Positions 1 to 11,133 of a DNA stretch of 64,000 nt are shown piece by piece. Below the pieces are notes generated by a model. The model was given only the letters and a program-made list of their open reading frames with translations. It was not told the origin of the DNA and made no database searches. Source of the stretch: Rathayibacter sp. VKM Ac-2857. GTDB taxonomy: Bacteria > Actinomycetota > Actinomycetes > Actinomycetales > Microbacteriaceae. Each line of letters starts with the position of its first letter. Within the stretch, counting starts at the first letter, position 1. Location of the stretch: contig NZ_JABMLE010000004.1 of the NCBI RefSeq assembly GCF_013205025.1, positions 120,846 to 184,845 on the forward strand, given 5' to 3'. The translations under genes were made by a program, and so were the position numbers.

Positions 1-1
1 C

Positions 2-892
2 AAGACCCGGCCCGCGCCGACCGGGGGCTGGAACCGCTTCGTCTACGGCCTCACCTTCCACACCGTCAACCTCGGCGACTCGGCGAAGGTCCAGGCCTGG
101 AAGGCGATGGACGAGCGGATCGGCCGCCAGTTCGAGGGCGGCACCCGCTTCGTCCCGGTGATGACCCGCAAGGGCGGCGTCGGCAAGACGACCGTCACGA
201 CCCTGCTCGGGATGGCCCTCGCCGACTCGCGCGAGGACCGCATCATCGCGGTCGACGCCAACCCCGACCGCGGAACCCTCGCCGAGCGCGTCCCCAAGCA
301 GACCCGCTCGACCGTCCGCGACGTCGTCAACCGCGCCTCCGGGGTGACCGGCTTCACCGAGTTCTCCACCATGGTCTCGCGCGACGAGACCCGGCTCGAC
401 GTCCTGGCCTCCGACACCGACCCGCAGCTCTCCGAGGCCTTCGACGAGGACGACTACAACGTCGTCGCCGACCTCGTCGAGCGCTTCTACTCCATCATGC
501 TCACCGACTGCGGCACCGGCATCGTGCACTCGGTGATGCGCGCGACGCTGCAGCGCGCGGACAGCGTGGTGATCGTCTCCGGCGGCAGCGTCGACGAGGC
601 GCGCCTCGCCTCCGAGACCCTCACCTGGCTCGACGCGAACGGCTACGGCGATCTCGTTCGGAACGCCGTGGTCGCGCTGAACACCGCGACGCAGGGCACC
701 AGCCTGGTGAAGCTCGAGGAGATCGAGTCGCATTTCCGCTCGCGGGTCCGCGACATCGTCCGCATCCCCTACGACCCGGTGCTCGCCGCCGGCTCGGTCG
801 TGAAGTGGGAGCAGCTGCGCCCCGCGACCCAGGAGGCCGCGCGCGTGCTCGCCGCGCTCGTCGTCGAGGGAATCCCGGTCCGTCGTGCCTGA
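2..892 (+). CDS. MinD/ParA-like P-loop ATPase, 5' end outside window
   Basis: The reading frame is open from the left edge, so the N-terminus is missing. The first visible residues (TRPAPTGGWNRF) resemble the linker found in actinobacterial MinD-like proteins linked to type VII secretion or chromosome partitioning. A deviant Walker A (KGGVGKTT) follows at about bases 170-195, then a DANPDRGTLAERV stretch and an LTDCGTG segment in the Walker B region, as in the MinD/ParA/SIMIBI class. This indicates a membrane- or complex-associated ATP switch; its partner cannot be told from this window. The last 8 bases overlap the GTG start of the mycothione reductase gene. Family assignment is firm, specific function is not. 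Confidence 0.8.
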   Translation, partial: KTRPAPTGGWNRFVYGLTFHTVNLGDSAKVQAWKAMDERIGRQFEGGTRFVPVMTRKGGVGKTTVTTLLGMALADSREDRIIAVDANPDRGTLAERVPKQTRSTVRDVVNRASGVTGFTEFSTMVSRDETRLDVLASDTDPQLSEAFDEDDYNVVADLVERFYSIMLTDCGTGIVHSVMRATLQRADSVVIVSGGSVDEARLASETLTWLDANGYGDLVRNAVVALNTATQGTSLVKLEEIESHFRSRVRDIVRIPYDPVLAAGSVVKWEQLRPATQEAARVLAALVVEGIPVRRA

Positions 893-2357
893 GGCGGTCG
901 TGACGGACGCCGCGGCGCCTGAGGAGGGCGACTCCACGGAGACCCTGACGTTCGACCTGATCGTGCTCGGCGCCGGCTCCGGCAACTCGATCGTCGGCCC
1001 CGAGTGGGCCGGCTCCCGTGTCGCGATCCTCGACGACGGCGAGTGGTTCGGCGGCACCTGCCTCAACGCCGGCTGCATCCCGACCAAGATGTTCGTGCAC
1101 GTCGCCGACATCGTGACCGACGTCGACCAGGGCGACCGGGTCGGCGTGCACGGCCGCGTGGCCCGGCCCGAGTGGGCCGAGGTGCGCGACCGCGTCTTCG
1201 GCCGCACCGACGCGATCAGTGCCGGCGGGCTGGACTACCGGGCCAACCGCTCCGAGAACGTCACCGTGCTGCGCGAGAGCTTCGGCTTCGAGTCGCTCGG
1301 CGACGGCGTGGCGCCGCACGTGCTGGTCAGCGCGAGCGGCCTGCGGATCAGCGCCCCGCAGGTCGTCGTCGCCGCCGGCTCGCGTCCGCGCCCGCTCCTG
1401 GCGGCCTACGAGCCCGACCCGCGGATCCACGACTCCGACTCGATCATGCGGATCGACGAGCTCCCCGCGCGGATGCTCGTCCTCGGCGGCGGCGCGGTGG
1501 CGGTCGAGTTCGCCCACATCTTCTCGGCCTTCGGCACCGCGGTGACGGTCGCGGTCCGCGGCGACCGCCTGCTGCGCTCGCTCGACGAGGGCATCGCCCG
1601 CGGCTTCACGGCGCTGGCGCGCGAGCGCTGGGACGTCCGCATCGGCGTCTCCGCCGAGAGCGTCGAGGCGACTCCGACCGGGCTGGTCACCACCTTCGAC
1701 GACGGCACCCGCGTCGAGACCGACACGATCCTCGTCGCCACCGGGCGCGACCCGAACAGCGACACCATCGCCGCGGCCTCCGTCGGCATCGACCTGCACC
1801 CCGACGGCCGGGTGGTCGTCGACGACGAGCAGCGGGTCCTCTCCGGCGGGCGCGTCGTCCCCGGGCTCTTCGCGCTCGGCGACGTCTCCTCCGAGTGGCA
1901 GCTCAAGCACGTCGCCAACCACGAGGCCAGGCTCGTCGCGCACAATCTGCTGCACCCGGGCGAGATGCTCTCGAACACGCTCGCTCCGGTGCCCGGCGCG
2001 ATCTTCGCGCACCCGCAGATCGCCCACTTCGGTCTCACGGAGCGGGAGGCGGGGGAGCGCGGCATCGACGTCGTCGCCGTCACCCAGGAGTTCGGCTCCA
2101 CCGCCTACGGCTGGGCGATGGAGGACGACTCCAGCATCTGCACCCTCGTCGTCGGACTCGACGGCGAGCTGCTCGGCGCGCACCTGATGGGTCCGCAGGC
2201 GAGTATCCTCATTCAGCCGCTCGTCCAGGCCGCCAGCGCGGGGGTCGGGATCCGCGGTCTCGCCCGCAGCCAGTACTGGCCGCACCCCGCGGCGAGCGAA
2301 GTCGTCGAGAACGCCCTCCTCTCCGCCGAGGAGGCACTGAGGGAGCGCACCGCATGA
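885..2357 (+). CDS. mtr: Mycothione reductase (FAD/NAD(P)-dependent disulfide reductase)
   Basis: A 490-residue class I pyridine nucleotide-disulfide oxidoreductase. After a short polar leader comes the FAD dinucleotide motif GAGSGN (29-34), then the redox-active pair Cys59 and Cys64 in [13 protein letters not shown], an NAD(P)H-binding [10 protein letters not shown] segment, and the C-terminal His467/Glu472 catalytic dyad in HPAASEVVE. The CLNxGCIPTKM signature and overall length fit mycothione reductase, which regenerates mycothiol, the actinobacterial glutathione substitute, from its disulfide. A GTG start overlaps the upstream ATPase gene by 8 bases, and the stop overlaps the deformylase start (ATGA), so the three are probably co-transcribed. 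Dihydrolipoamide dehydrogenase is the main alternative and fits less well. Confidence 0.88.
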   Translation: MPEAVVTDAAAPEEGDSTETLTFDLIVLGAGSGNSIVGPEWAGSRVAILDDGEWFGGTCLNAGCIPTKMFVHVADIVTDVDQGDRVGVHGRVARPEWAEVRDRVFGRTDAISAGGLDYRANRSENVTVLRESFGFESLGDGVAPHVLVSASGLRISAPQVVVAAGSRPRPLLAAYEPDPRIHDSDSIMRIDELPARMLVLGGGAVAVEFAHIFSAFGTAVTVAVRGDRLLRSLDEGIARGFTALARERWDVRIGVSAESVEATPTGLVTTFDDGTRVETDTILVATGRDPNSDTIAAASVGIDLHPDGRVVVDDEQRVLSGGRVVPGLFALGDVSSEWQLKHVANHEARLVAHNLLHPGEMLSNTLAPVPGAIFAHPQIAHFGLTEREAGERGIDVVAVTQEFGSTAYGWAMEDDSSICTLVVGLDGELLGAHLMGPQASILIQPLVQAASAGVGIRGLARSQYWPHPAASEVVENALLSAEEALRERTA

Positions 2358-2845
2358 CCGAACGCCAGATCCGGATCTTCGGCGATCCCGTCCTGAAGAC
2401 GGTGTCCGCCCCGATCGAGACCGTCGACGACGGGATCCGCGGACTGGTCGAGGACCTCGTCGACAGCGTGCGCACCCCCGGCCGCGCCGGCGTCGCCGCC
2501 CCGCAGATCGGCGTCAACCTCCGCGCGTTCAGCTACAACGTCGACGGCGTCGTCGGCTACGTCCTCAACCCCGAGATCGTCGAGCTGAGCGGCGAGCCCG
2601 AGCCCGTCGACGAGGGCTGCCTCTCCGTGCCGAACCTCTGGTACCCCGCGATCCGCTACCCGCACGCCAAGGTCCGCGGCACCGACCTCGACGGCAACGA
2701 GGTCGTCCTCGAGGGCGACGGCCTGATGGCTCAGGCCCTCCAGCACGAGTGCGACCACCTCGACGGCCGCCTCTACCTCGACCGCCTCTCCAAGGACGAC
2801 CGGCGGGCCGCCATGAAGGAAGTCCGCGAGAGCTCCTGGTTCTGA
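2354..2845 (+). CDS. def: Peptide deformylase
   Basis: A 163-residue metalloenzyme that removes the formyl group from the N-terminal methionine of new proteins. All three family motifs are present: GVAAPQ at 46-51, EGCLS at 87-91 (Cys89 is a metal ligand) and HECDH at 131-135 (two metal-binding histidines and the catalytic glutamate). The ATG overlaps the stop of mtr by four bases (ATGA), suggesting translational coupling. The C-terminus is short, as in type III-like or short actinobacterial deformylases. A strong hairpin and a repeat array follow, so this is the last gene of its operon. Confidence 0.95.
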   Translation: MTERQIRIFGDPVLKTVSAPIETVDDGIRGLVEDLVDSVRTPGRAGVAAPQIGVNLRAFSYNVDGVVGYVLNPEIVELSGEPEPVDEGCLSVPNLWYPAIRYPHAKVRGTDLDGNEVVLEGDGLMAQALQHECDHLDGRLYLDRLSKDDRRAAMKEVRESSWF

Positions 2846-2852
2846 CTTGATT

Positions 2853-2956
2853 CCGAGCCGGTCCCTGCCCGGCTCGGCGCGGTCGGCCTCCTGGGGTTGC
2901 CGGGTTCCGCAGAGCGTCGTGCGTCCGCCGACGTCGAAGCGCTGGAACGCGCTTCG
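2853..2956. repeat. Two-hairpin intergenic module, copy 1 (after def)
   Basis: The first hairpin is CCGAGCCGG (2853-2861) pairing with CCGGCTCGG (2869-2877) around loop TCCCTGC. The second is CGAAGCGC (2935-2942) pairing with GCGCTTCG (2949-2956) around loop TGGAAC. The first hairpin is repeated almost exactly after dnaE; the second recurs there with different but again complementary arms. The first hairpin could act as the def terminator, although no T-run follows it. Confidence 0.6.
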
Positions 2957-3005
2957 CCGGATACGGCTCGGCCTTCGGCCATCGCCCTCCGGCCGGCTGG
3001 CGCAT

Positions 3006-3420
3006 CATGTTGATCGAGTAGCCCGCGCAGCGGCGCAGCATGCTGATCGAGTAGCCCGCGGAGCGGCGCTGCATGCTGATCGAGTAGCCCGCGGAGCGGG
3101 CGTATCGAGATCCACCAGCGTCAGAAGTGGAGTCTGCAGACCCGCCCTGCTGAGGACGGCGGGTCTCGATACGCCCTGCGGGCTACTCGACCAGCATGAT
3201 CCGCAGAGCTGGCGGAGGACCTGCGGTCTCCGCGCTCCATGCTGATCGAGTAGGCCGCGGAGCGGGCGTATCGAGATCCACCAGCGTCAGGAGTGGAGTC
3301 TGCAGACCCGCCCTGCTGGAGACGGTGGGTCTCGATACGCCCCTGCGGGGCTACTCGACCAGCATGAGCCTGCCCATGCTGATCGAGTGGGCCGCGGAGC
3401 GGGGGTGTCGAGATCCGCCG
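3006..3420. repeat. REP-like inverted element array 1
   Basis: This fills most of the 587-base gap between the convergent def and acyl-CoA synthetase genes. At least five forward copies (starting near 3006, 3039, 3072, 3238 and 3375) begin CATGCTGATCGAGTAG, pass through a GC-rich palindromic core and, where complete, end CGTATCGAGATCCACC. Two inverted copies (3161-3198 and 3324-3366) run as GGGTCTCGATACG to TCGACCAGCATG. Forward and inverted copies alternate with spacers of about 45 bases that contain a PstI-like CTGCAG. Each copy can fold into a 4-bp plus 6-bp hairpin. I see no gene in the gap. Confidence 0.9.
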
Positions 3421-3432
3421 TGGACGGACGAT

Positions 3433-5256
3433 TCAGCGGAGGCTGATGCCCTCCGTGGCGGGGGCGGCGCTGTAGACGCTGCTGATGGTCGCCGCGAAGT
3501 CGTCGAGGATGACGTTCCGCTTGATGCTCATCTTCGGGGTGAGGTGGCCGCTCGCCTCGGTGAACTCGGTGCGCAGGATCACGAACTTGCGAATCGACTC
3601 GGCGCGCGAGACGCGCGCGTTCGCGGCGTCGACGGCGCGCTGCACCTCGGCGAGGACGGCCGGGTTCACGGCCGCCTGCTCGAGCGTCAGCGTCGCGTCC
3701 TGGCCGTTGTTGGCGAGCCACGTCGGCAGCATCTCCGGGTCGAGGGTCACCAGCGCCGCGATGAACGGCCGCTGGTCGCCGACGACGACGACCTGCCCGA
3801 CGAGCGGGTTGGCGCGGATCGGGTCCTCGAGCGCGGCCGGCGCGACGTTCTTGCCGCCGGCCGTGACGATGATCTCCTTCTTCCGCCCGGTGACGCGAAG
3901 GTAGCCCTCCTCGTCGAGCGAGCCCAGGTCGCCGGTCTTGAACCACTCGCCGTCGAAGGCCTCGGCCGTCGCCTTCTCGTCGTTCCAGTAGCCGCCGAAG
4001 ACGTCGATGCCGCGCACCTGGATCTCGCCGTCGGCCGCGATCCGGATCGAGCAGCCGGGCATCGCCGGGCCGACCGAGCCGATCTTGAAGCGCTCGGTCC
4101 GGTTGACCGTCGCGGGCGCCGTCGTCTCGGTGAGTCCGTAGCCCTCGAGGATCTTGATGCCGAGGCTGTGGAAGAAGTGACCGAGCCGGTCGCCGAGCGG
4201 AGCGGAGCCCGACACGGCGTAGCGGACGTTGCCGCCCATCGCGATGCGCAGCTTCGAGTAGACGAGCCGGTCGAACAGCAGGAACTGCAGCTTCAGCGCG
4301 AGCGGCACCGAGCCCGCCTCGACGGCGATCGAGTGCGCGACGGCGACGTCGGCCGCGCGGCGGAAGATCTTGCCCTTGCCGCCCGCCTCGGCCTTCTGCT
4401 CCGCCGAGTTGTAGACCTTCTCGAACACGCGCGGCACGGCCAGCAGGAACGTCGGCTTGAACGAGCCGAGCGAGGGCAGCAGCTGCTTGGTGTCGGCCTG
4501 GTGGCCGACCTTCACTCCGCCGTGCACGCAGAGGATGGCGATGAAGCGCGCGAAGACGTGCGCCGTCGTGATGAAGAGCAGCGTCGACGCGCCCGGCTGG
4601 TGGATCAGCTCGGTCAGCGCGACCGCGGAGTTGCGGCTGAGCTCGACGAAGTTGGAGTGCCGGATGATGCAGCCCTTGGGCCGGCCGGTCGAGCCGGAGG
4701 TGTAGATGATCGTCGCGACGTCGGCGCCGGTGGCGAGCGAGCGGCGGCGCTCGATCTCGGCGTCGGGCACGTCGACCCCGCGGGCGGCGAGCTTGTCGAG
4801 GTCGCCGAGGCCGATCTGCCAGGCGAGCCGGACATCGGGGAGGTCCGCGCGGACCTCGTCGAAGCGCGCGAAGTGGTCGGCCGTCTCGACGATGACGGCG
4901 TGCGCGCCGGAGTCGGCCAGGTTCCACTGCACCTGCGCGGGGGAGGAGGTCTCGTAGACCGGCACGAGGACGCCGCCGGCGAACCACACCGCGAAGTCGA
5001 TCAGCGTCCACTCGTAGCGGGTCTTGCAGATCAGCCCGATCTTGTCGCCGGGCTCGATGCCCGCCGCGACGAGGCCCTTCGCGAGGGCGGTGACCTGGTC
5101 GAGGAACTCGCGCGCCGTGACGTCGCGCCAGCCGGCGCCGTCCGGCAGGGCGAAGAGCGCCCGGTCGGGCGTCTCCCGCACGCGATCCAGGAGCAGCGCC
5201 GTCGTGTTGGCCTGCGGATCCGGCGCGACCACGAGGGGGGAATCGAACTGCTCCAC
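3433..5256 (-). CDS. fadD: Long-chain fatty acid--CoA ligase (AMP-forming)
   Basis: A 607-residue ANL-superfamily adenylate-forming enzyme that activates fatty acids to acyl-CoA through an acyl-AMP. It shows the AMP-binding P-loop YTSGSTGRPKG (residues 185-195), the YGLTET adenine-binding motif, a GDLG segment with the hinge aspartate, and GGKNVAP with the late catalytic-lysine region. It most resembles the FadD15-type long-chain ligases. The GTG start at 5256 is preceded by a good GAAGGAG ribosome site. It diverges from the glucokinase gene and ends against the REP array. Substrate chain length cannot be read from sequence alone. Confidence 0.9.
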   Translation of the reverse strand: MEQFDSPLVVAPDPQANTTALLLDRVRETPDRALFALPDGAGWRDVTAREFLDQVTALAKGLVAAGIEPGDKIGLICKTRYEWTLIDFAVWFAGGVLVPVYETSSPAQVQWNLADSGAHAVIVETADHFARFDEVRADLPDVRLAWQIGLGDLDKLAARGVDVPDAEIERRRSLATGADVATIIYTSGSTGRPKGCIIRHSNFVELSRNSAVALTELIHQPGASTLLFITTAHVFARFIAILCVHGGVKVGHQADTKQLLPSLGSFKPTFLLAVPRVFEKVYNSAEQKAEAGGKGKIFRRAADVAVAHSIAVEAGSVPLALKLQFLLFDRLVYSKLRIAMGGNVRYAVSGSAPLGDRLGHFFHSLGIKILEGYGLTETTAPATVNRTERFKIGSVGPAMPGCSIRIAADGEIQVRGIDVFGGYWNDEKATAEAFDGEWFKTGDLGSLDEEGYLRVTGRKKEIIVTAGGKNVAPAALEDPIRANPLVGQVVVVGDQRPFIAALVTLDPEMLPTWLANNGQDATLTLEQAAVNPAVLAEVQRAVDAANARVSRAESIRKFVILRTEFTEASGHLTPKMSIKRNVILDDFAATISSVYSAAPATEGISLR

Positions 5257-5363
5257 GGCAACTCCTTCGGTACCTGAATGATTGTCGGGTCCAGCCTACC
5301 GGCGGTTCCCGACTGTGTATCCACTCAGGGTAACGATCCGCACGTCGGTTCTCAGCGGGTCAC

Positions 5364-5369
5364 TACACT
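5364..5369 (+). promoter_or_regulatory. Candidate -10 box for glk
   Basis: TACACT lies 69 bases before the glucokinase GTG, in the 182-base divergent region with the acyl-CoA ligase gene. No convincing -35 element is visible. Confidence 0.35.
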
Positions 5370-5438
5370 CGTTGTGGCCGCCGCTCCAGGGCGGACCCGC
5401 GGCGCAGCGGCGTCGGAGGCGAAGGGAAGGCGGTTCGC

Positions 5439-6398
5439 GTGCACGCGATCGGTATCGACATCGGCGGCACGAAGATCGCCGGAGCGCTCGTCGACGAGTT
5501 CGGCGGCATCGTCCGCGAGGACCGTCAGCCGACTCCCGCCGGGCACCCGGAGCTCATCGTCGACGTCGTCGTCGAGATGGTGGCTCGCCTGCGCGAGGGT
5601 CTCCCCACCGGCGACGTCTCGGCCGTGGGAGTCGCTGCGGCCGGCTTCATCGACGCCTCGCAGTCGATCGTCTACTACGCCCCCAACATCAACTGGCGCA
5701 ACGAGCCCTTCCGCGAGAAGCTCTCGGCGCGCATCGACCTCCCGATCATCATCGAGAACGACGCCAACGCGGCCGGCTGGGCCGAGTTCCGCTACGGCGC
5801 CGGCCGCCTCGTGAGCGACATGCTGATGCTCACGATCGGCACCGGCGTCGGCGGCGCGATCGTCATCAACGACCGGCTCCTGCGCGGCGGCTTCGGCGCG
5901 GCGGCCGAGATCGGCCACATGCGCGTCGTCCCCGGCGGGCTGCCCTGCGGCTGCGGCGCGCGCGGCTGCATCGAGCAGTACGGCTCCGGCCGGGCCCTGC
6001 AGCGCTTCGCCGCCGAGCTGGCCGACGCCGGCGGGATCGGCCAGGGCATCGCCGATGCCCGCGCGAGGAACGGCGGCGAGCTCGACGGCGGCGTCATCGC
6101 CGAGCTGATCAGCGCCGGCGACCTCGGCGCCCTCGCGGCCCTGCGCCAGCTCGGCCACTGGCTGGGCGAGGCGGCGGCGAGCCTCAGCGCGGTCCTCGAC
6201 CCGCAGATGTTCGTGATCGGCGGGGGAGTGGCGCAGGCGGGCGACCTCCTGCTCGATCCGATCCGCCAGGCCTACCTCGACAACCTGCCCGCCCGGGGGT
6301 ACCACCCCGAGCCCGAGTTCCGCATCGCGGAGCTCGTCAACGACGCGGGGGTCGTCGGCGCGGCCGACCTCGCCCGCCTGCACGCGAGCTCGCTGTGA
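5439..6398 (+). CDS. glk: ROK-family glucokinase
   Basis: A 319-residue sugar kinase, predicted to phosphorylate glucose at the first step of glycolysis. It has the N-terminal phosphate-binding DIGGTK (7-12), the catalytic aspartate in ENDAN (Asp108), EIGH (157-160) and the ROK zinc-finger signature CGCGARGC (170-177). The GTG start follows an AAGGGAAGG ribosome site. Kinases of this branch can use ATP or polyphosphate, and the sequence does not decide which. The acyltransferase gene plsC starts 30 bases downstream and is likely co-transcribed. Confidence 0.88.
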   Translation: MHAIGIDIGGTKIAGALVDEFGGIVREDRQPTPAGHPELIVDVVVEMVARLREGLPTGDVSAVGVAAAGFIDASQSIVYYAPNINWRNEPFREKLSARIDLPIIIENDANAAGWAEFRYGAGRLVSDMLMLTIGTGVGGAIVINDRLLRGGFGAAAEIGHMRVVPGGLPCGCGARGCIEQYGSGRALQRFAAELADAGGIGQGIADARARNGGELDGGVIAELISAGDLGALAALRQLGHWLGEAAASLSAVLDPQMFVIGGGVAQAGDLLLDPIRQAYLDNLPARGYHPEPEFRIAELVNDAGVVGAADLARLHASSL

Positions 6399-6428
6399 CC
6401 CCGGTCGCGGACCGCTGAGGAGCGCCCC

Positions 6429-7118
6429 TTGTTCTACTGGTTCATGAAGCACATCGTCGCCGGGCCCCTGCTCAAGACGATCTTCCGCCCGTGGGTGGTC
6501 GGCGCCGACCGCGTCCCGGCGACGGGCGGCGTCATCCTCGCGAGCAACCACCTCTCCTTCATCGACTCGGTGTTCCTCCCGCTGGTGATCGAGCGCAACA
6601 TGGTCTTCCTCGCGAAGAGCGACTACTTCACGGGCAAGGGCCTCAAGGGCTGGGCGACGAAGCTCTTCTTCACCGCCACCGGCATGCTCCCGATCGACCG
6701 CTCGGGCGGCAAGGCCTCGGAGGCCTCGCTCAACACGGGGCTCCGCGTCCTGGCCGGCGGCGAGGCGCTCGGCATCTACCCCGAGGGCACCCGCAGCCCC
6801 GACGGGCGGATGTACCGCGGCCGCACCGGCGTCGCGCGGATGGTCCTCGAGGCGGGTGTACCCGTCATCCCAGTGGCGATGATCGACACCGCCCGCATCA
6901 TGCCGATCGGCAGTCGCCTGCCCAAGCTCGGGCGCATCGGCATCGTCTTCGGCGAGCCGCTCGACTTCAGCCGCTTCGAGGGCATGGAGGGCGACCGCTT
7001 CATCCTCCGCTCGATCACCGACGAGATCATGTACGAGCTGCTGGCGCTCAGCGGCCAGGAGTATCTCGACGTCTACGCGACCTCGGTCAAGGAGAAGCGC
7101 GCGGCCCTGCTGCGCTGA
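6429..7118 (+). CDS. plsC: 1-acyl-sn-glycerol-3-phosphate acyltransferase
   Basis: A 229-residue member of the PlsC family, which transfers the second acyl chain to lysophosphatidic acid to give phosphatidic acid at the inner membrane face. It carries the catalytic HX4D box (His41 and Asp46 in NHLSFID) and the acceptor-binding EGTR (119-122). An amphipathic or membrane-anchoring N-terminus is visible. The start is a TTG at 6429 preceded by GAGGAGCG; no nearby ATG fits. The stop codon sits inside a short tandem duplication. Substrate could also be a related lyso-lipid. Confidence 0.87.
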   Translation: MFYWFMKHIVAGPLLKTIFRPWVVGADRVPATGGVILASNHLSFIDSVFLPLVIERNMVFLAKSDYFTGKGLKGWATKLFFTATGMLPIDRSGGKASEASLNTGLRVLAGGEALGIYPEGTRSPDGRMYRGRTGVARMVLEAGVPVIPVAMIDTARIMPIGSRLPKLGRIGIVFGEPLDFSRFEGMEGDRFILRSITDEIMYELLALSGQEYLDVYATSVKEKRAALLR

Positions 7119-7141
7119 GCCTCCTCCTGCGCTGAGCCTCC
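7110..7141 (+). repeat. Short tandem duplication across the plsC stop
   Basis: The 15 bases from 7110 to 7124, which include the plsC TGA, are repeated exactly at 7127-7141 (period 17), leaving a second in-frame-looking TGA just downstream. Confidence 0.85.
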
Positions 7142-7181
7142 CCGGCTGGGCGCACCTCCGGAGAAGGCCCCGCCGAGCCGA

Positions 7182-7187
7182 TAAGCT
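7182..7187 (+). promoter_or_regulatory. Candidate -10 box for aroG
   Basis: TAAGCT stands 72 bases before the aroG GTG in the 141-base gap after plsC. No clear -35 is visible. Confidence 0.35.
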
Positions 7188-7259
7188 CGTCAACCGTCGC
7201 CGTCCGCCCGGGCGGCGATCACTGCGCGCGCCGCGCGCCCGTCAGAACCAGGAACCCTC

Positions 7260-8633
7260 GTGGTCATCGATCCGAACGAACCGTACGTCCTCGCCGCCCC
7301 CTCCGTGGTCGCCGGCCTGGACTATTGGCGCGAGCTCGAGATCAAGCAGCAGCCCAACTGGCCGGACGCCGCCGCGGTCGCCGCCGCGTCCGCCGAGGTC
7401 GCGGCGCTGCCCCCGCTCGTCTTCGCGGGCGAGGTCGACCAGCTGCGCGAGCGCCTCGGTGCCGCGGCCCGCGGCGAGGCCTTCCTGCTCCAGGGCGGCG
7501 ACTGCGCCGAGACCTTCGCCGGAGCGACCGCCGACCAGATCCGCAACCGGGTGAAGACCGTGCTGCAGATGGCCGTCGTCCTGACCTACGGCGCGAGCAT
7601 GCCCGTCATCAAGATGGGCCGCATGGCCGGCCAGTTCGCGAAGCCCCGCTCGAGCGACCTCGAGACCCGCGGCGACGTGACGCTGCCCGCCTACCGCGGC
7701 GACATCGTCAACGGCTACGACTTCACCCCGGAGTCGCGCACCGCCGACCCGCGCCGCATCGTGCAGGGCTACCACACGGCCGCCTCGACGCTGAACCTCA
7801 TCCGCGCCTTCACCCAGGGCGGCTTCGCCGACCTGCGCCTCGTGCACTACTGGAACAAGGGCTTCACCGAGAACCCGCAGAACCAGCGCTACGAGCAGCT
7901 CGCCCGCGAGATCGACCGCGCGGTGAAGTTCATGGTGGCCTGCGGCGCCGACTTCGAGGGCATGAAGCGCACCGAGTTCTACACCGGCCACGAGGGCCTG
8001 CTGATGGACTACGAGCGCCCGATGACGCGGATCGACTCGCGCACCGGCACGCCGTACAACACCTCCAGCCACTTCATCTGGATCGGCGAGCGCACCCGCG
8101 AGCTCGACGGCGCGCACGTCGACTTCCTCTCGCGCGTGCGCAATCCGATCGGCGTCAAGCTCGGCCCCTCGACGACCCCCGAGACGATGCTCGAGCTGAT
8201 CGACAAGCTCGACCCGGACCGCGAGCCCGGGCGCCTCACCTTCATCACGCGGATGGGCGCCGGCAAGATCCGCGACGCCCTGCCGCCGCTGCTGGAGGCC
8301 GTCAAGGCGAGCGACGCGCTGCCGCTCTGGGTCACCGACCCGATGCACGGCAACGGCCTGACGACGCCCACCGGCTACAAGACCCGTCGCTTCGACGACG
8401 TGGTCGACGAGGTCAAGGGCTTCTTCGAGGCGCACCGCGCCGCGGGCACGCACCCGGGCGGCATCCACGTCGAGCTCACCGGCGACGACGTCACCGAGTG
8501 CCTCGGCGGCTCGGAGCACATCGACGAGGCGACCCTCGCCACCCGCTACGAGTCGGTCTGCGACCCGCGCCTCAACCACATGCAGTCCCTCGAGCTGGCC
8601 TTCCTCGTTGCCGAGGAGCTGCGCGAGCGCTGA
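7260..8633 (+). CDS. aroG: Class II 3-deoxy-7-phosphoheptulonate (DAHP) synthase
   Basis: A 457-residue plant-type (class II) DAHP synthase that condenses phosphoenolpyruvate with erythrose 4-phosphate to open the shikimate pathway. It carries the family hallmark GGDCAETFAG with the metal-ligand Cys82, plus KMGRMAGQFAKPRS, RNPIGVKLGP and the late GGIHVELTGDDVTEC blocks, and is full length. The GTG start gives MVIDPNEPYV. Its placement next to a PASTA kinase, an Rv2175c-like protein and a polyprenyl synthase matches the mycobacterial aroG-pknL region. Feedback regulation is likely but not visible here. Confidence 0.95.
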   Translation: MVIDPNEPYVLAAPSVVAGLDYWRELEIKQQPNWPDAAAVAAASAEVAALPPLVFAGEVDQLRERLGAAARGEAFLLQGGDCAETFAGATADQIRNRVKTVLQMAVVLTYGASMPVIKMGRMAGQFAKPRSSDLETRGDVTLPAYRGDIVNGYDFTPESRTADPRRIVQGYHTAASTLNLIRAFTQGGFADLRLVHYWNKGFTENPQNQRYEQLAREIDRAVKFMVACGADFEGMKRTEFYTGHEGLLMDYERPMTRIDSRTGTPYNTSSHFIWIGERTRELDGAHVDFLSRVRNPIGVKLGPSTTPETMLELIDKLDPDREPGRLTFITRMGAGKIRDALPPLLEAVKASDALPLWVTDPMHGNGLTTPTGYKTRRFDDVVDEVKGFFEAHRAAGTHPGGIHVELTGDDVTECLGGSEHIDEATLATRYESVCDPRLNHMQSLELAFLVAEELRER

Positions 8634-8659
8634 GCTGCCGAGCCCGCGGAGCGGGCCGT

Positions 8660-9082
8660 GCCTGCTGATCGAGTAGGCCGCGGAGCGGGCGTATCGAGAT
8701 CCACCGTCGTCTGACGGGTGGGTCTCGATACGCCCCTGCGGGGCTACTCGACCAGCATGCATTCGCAGCTGATCGTGTGCCTGCGGCAGTCTTCGACGAT
8801 CGCGCAGCCCGCGGAGCGGGCCCCTCCATGTTGATGGCGCAGCCCGCTGAGCGGGCGCCTCCATGCTGATCGAGTAGCCCGCTGAGGGGGCGTATCGAGA
8901 TCCACCGTCGTCAGAAGACGAGTCTGCAGACCCGCCCTTGCTGGCGACGGCGGGTCTCAATACGCCCCTGCGGGGCTACTCGACCGGCATGTCGCGGCGC
9001 AGCCGCGTCCTTTCACTCGCCACCGCGACGCGAAGCGGCTTCCCCGCTCGACACGGCCTGCGGAGCCGCTCGACCGGCATGC
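8660..9082. repeat. REP-like inverted element array 2
   Basis: This occupies the 478-base gap between convergent aroG and the PASTA kinase gene. Forward copies lie at 8660-8704 and about 8862-8905, inverted copies at 8717-8759 and 8950-8991. Decayed fragments of the CCCGCGGAGCGGG core lie between (8811-8860), and a degenerate inverted copy at 9042-9081. The first pair has a very short spacer (about 12 bases), so it could form one large cruciform or hairpin. No gene is seen in the gap. Confidence 0.88.
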
Positions 9083-9111
9083 CGACGAGGCTCGGCCGCA
9101 GGGCTCCGCGG

Positions 9112-11061
<1,950 letters not shown>

Positions 11062-11067
11062 GCGACG

Positions 11068-11073
11068 AGTCTA
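11068..11073 (-). promoter_or_regulatory. -10 box of a predicted leaderless pknL transcript
   Basis: On the minus strand TAGACT is followed by exactly six bases and the GTG start, with no ribosome site between. That spacing would place the transcription start at the start codon. Confidence 0.55.
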
Positions 11074-11121
11074 GGCAAGACCCTCCGGACAACCGGCGTG
11101 CAACGCGGAGGCGGCTCGTGG

Positions 11122-11127
11122 CACTCT
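11122..11127 (+). promoter_or_regulatory. Possible -10 box of the Rv2175c-like gene
   Basis: CACTCT, an imperfect TANNNT, lies exactly six bases before the GTG at 11134, the same geometry as the divergent pknL promoter. Confidence 0.35.
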
Positions 11128-11133
11128 TGACGG

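Noticed and set aside
3006..3420. Possible CRISPR array
   Set aside because: Repeats alternate in orientation, vary in sequence, have very similar spacers and no cas gene is near.
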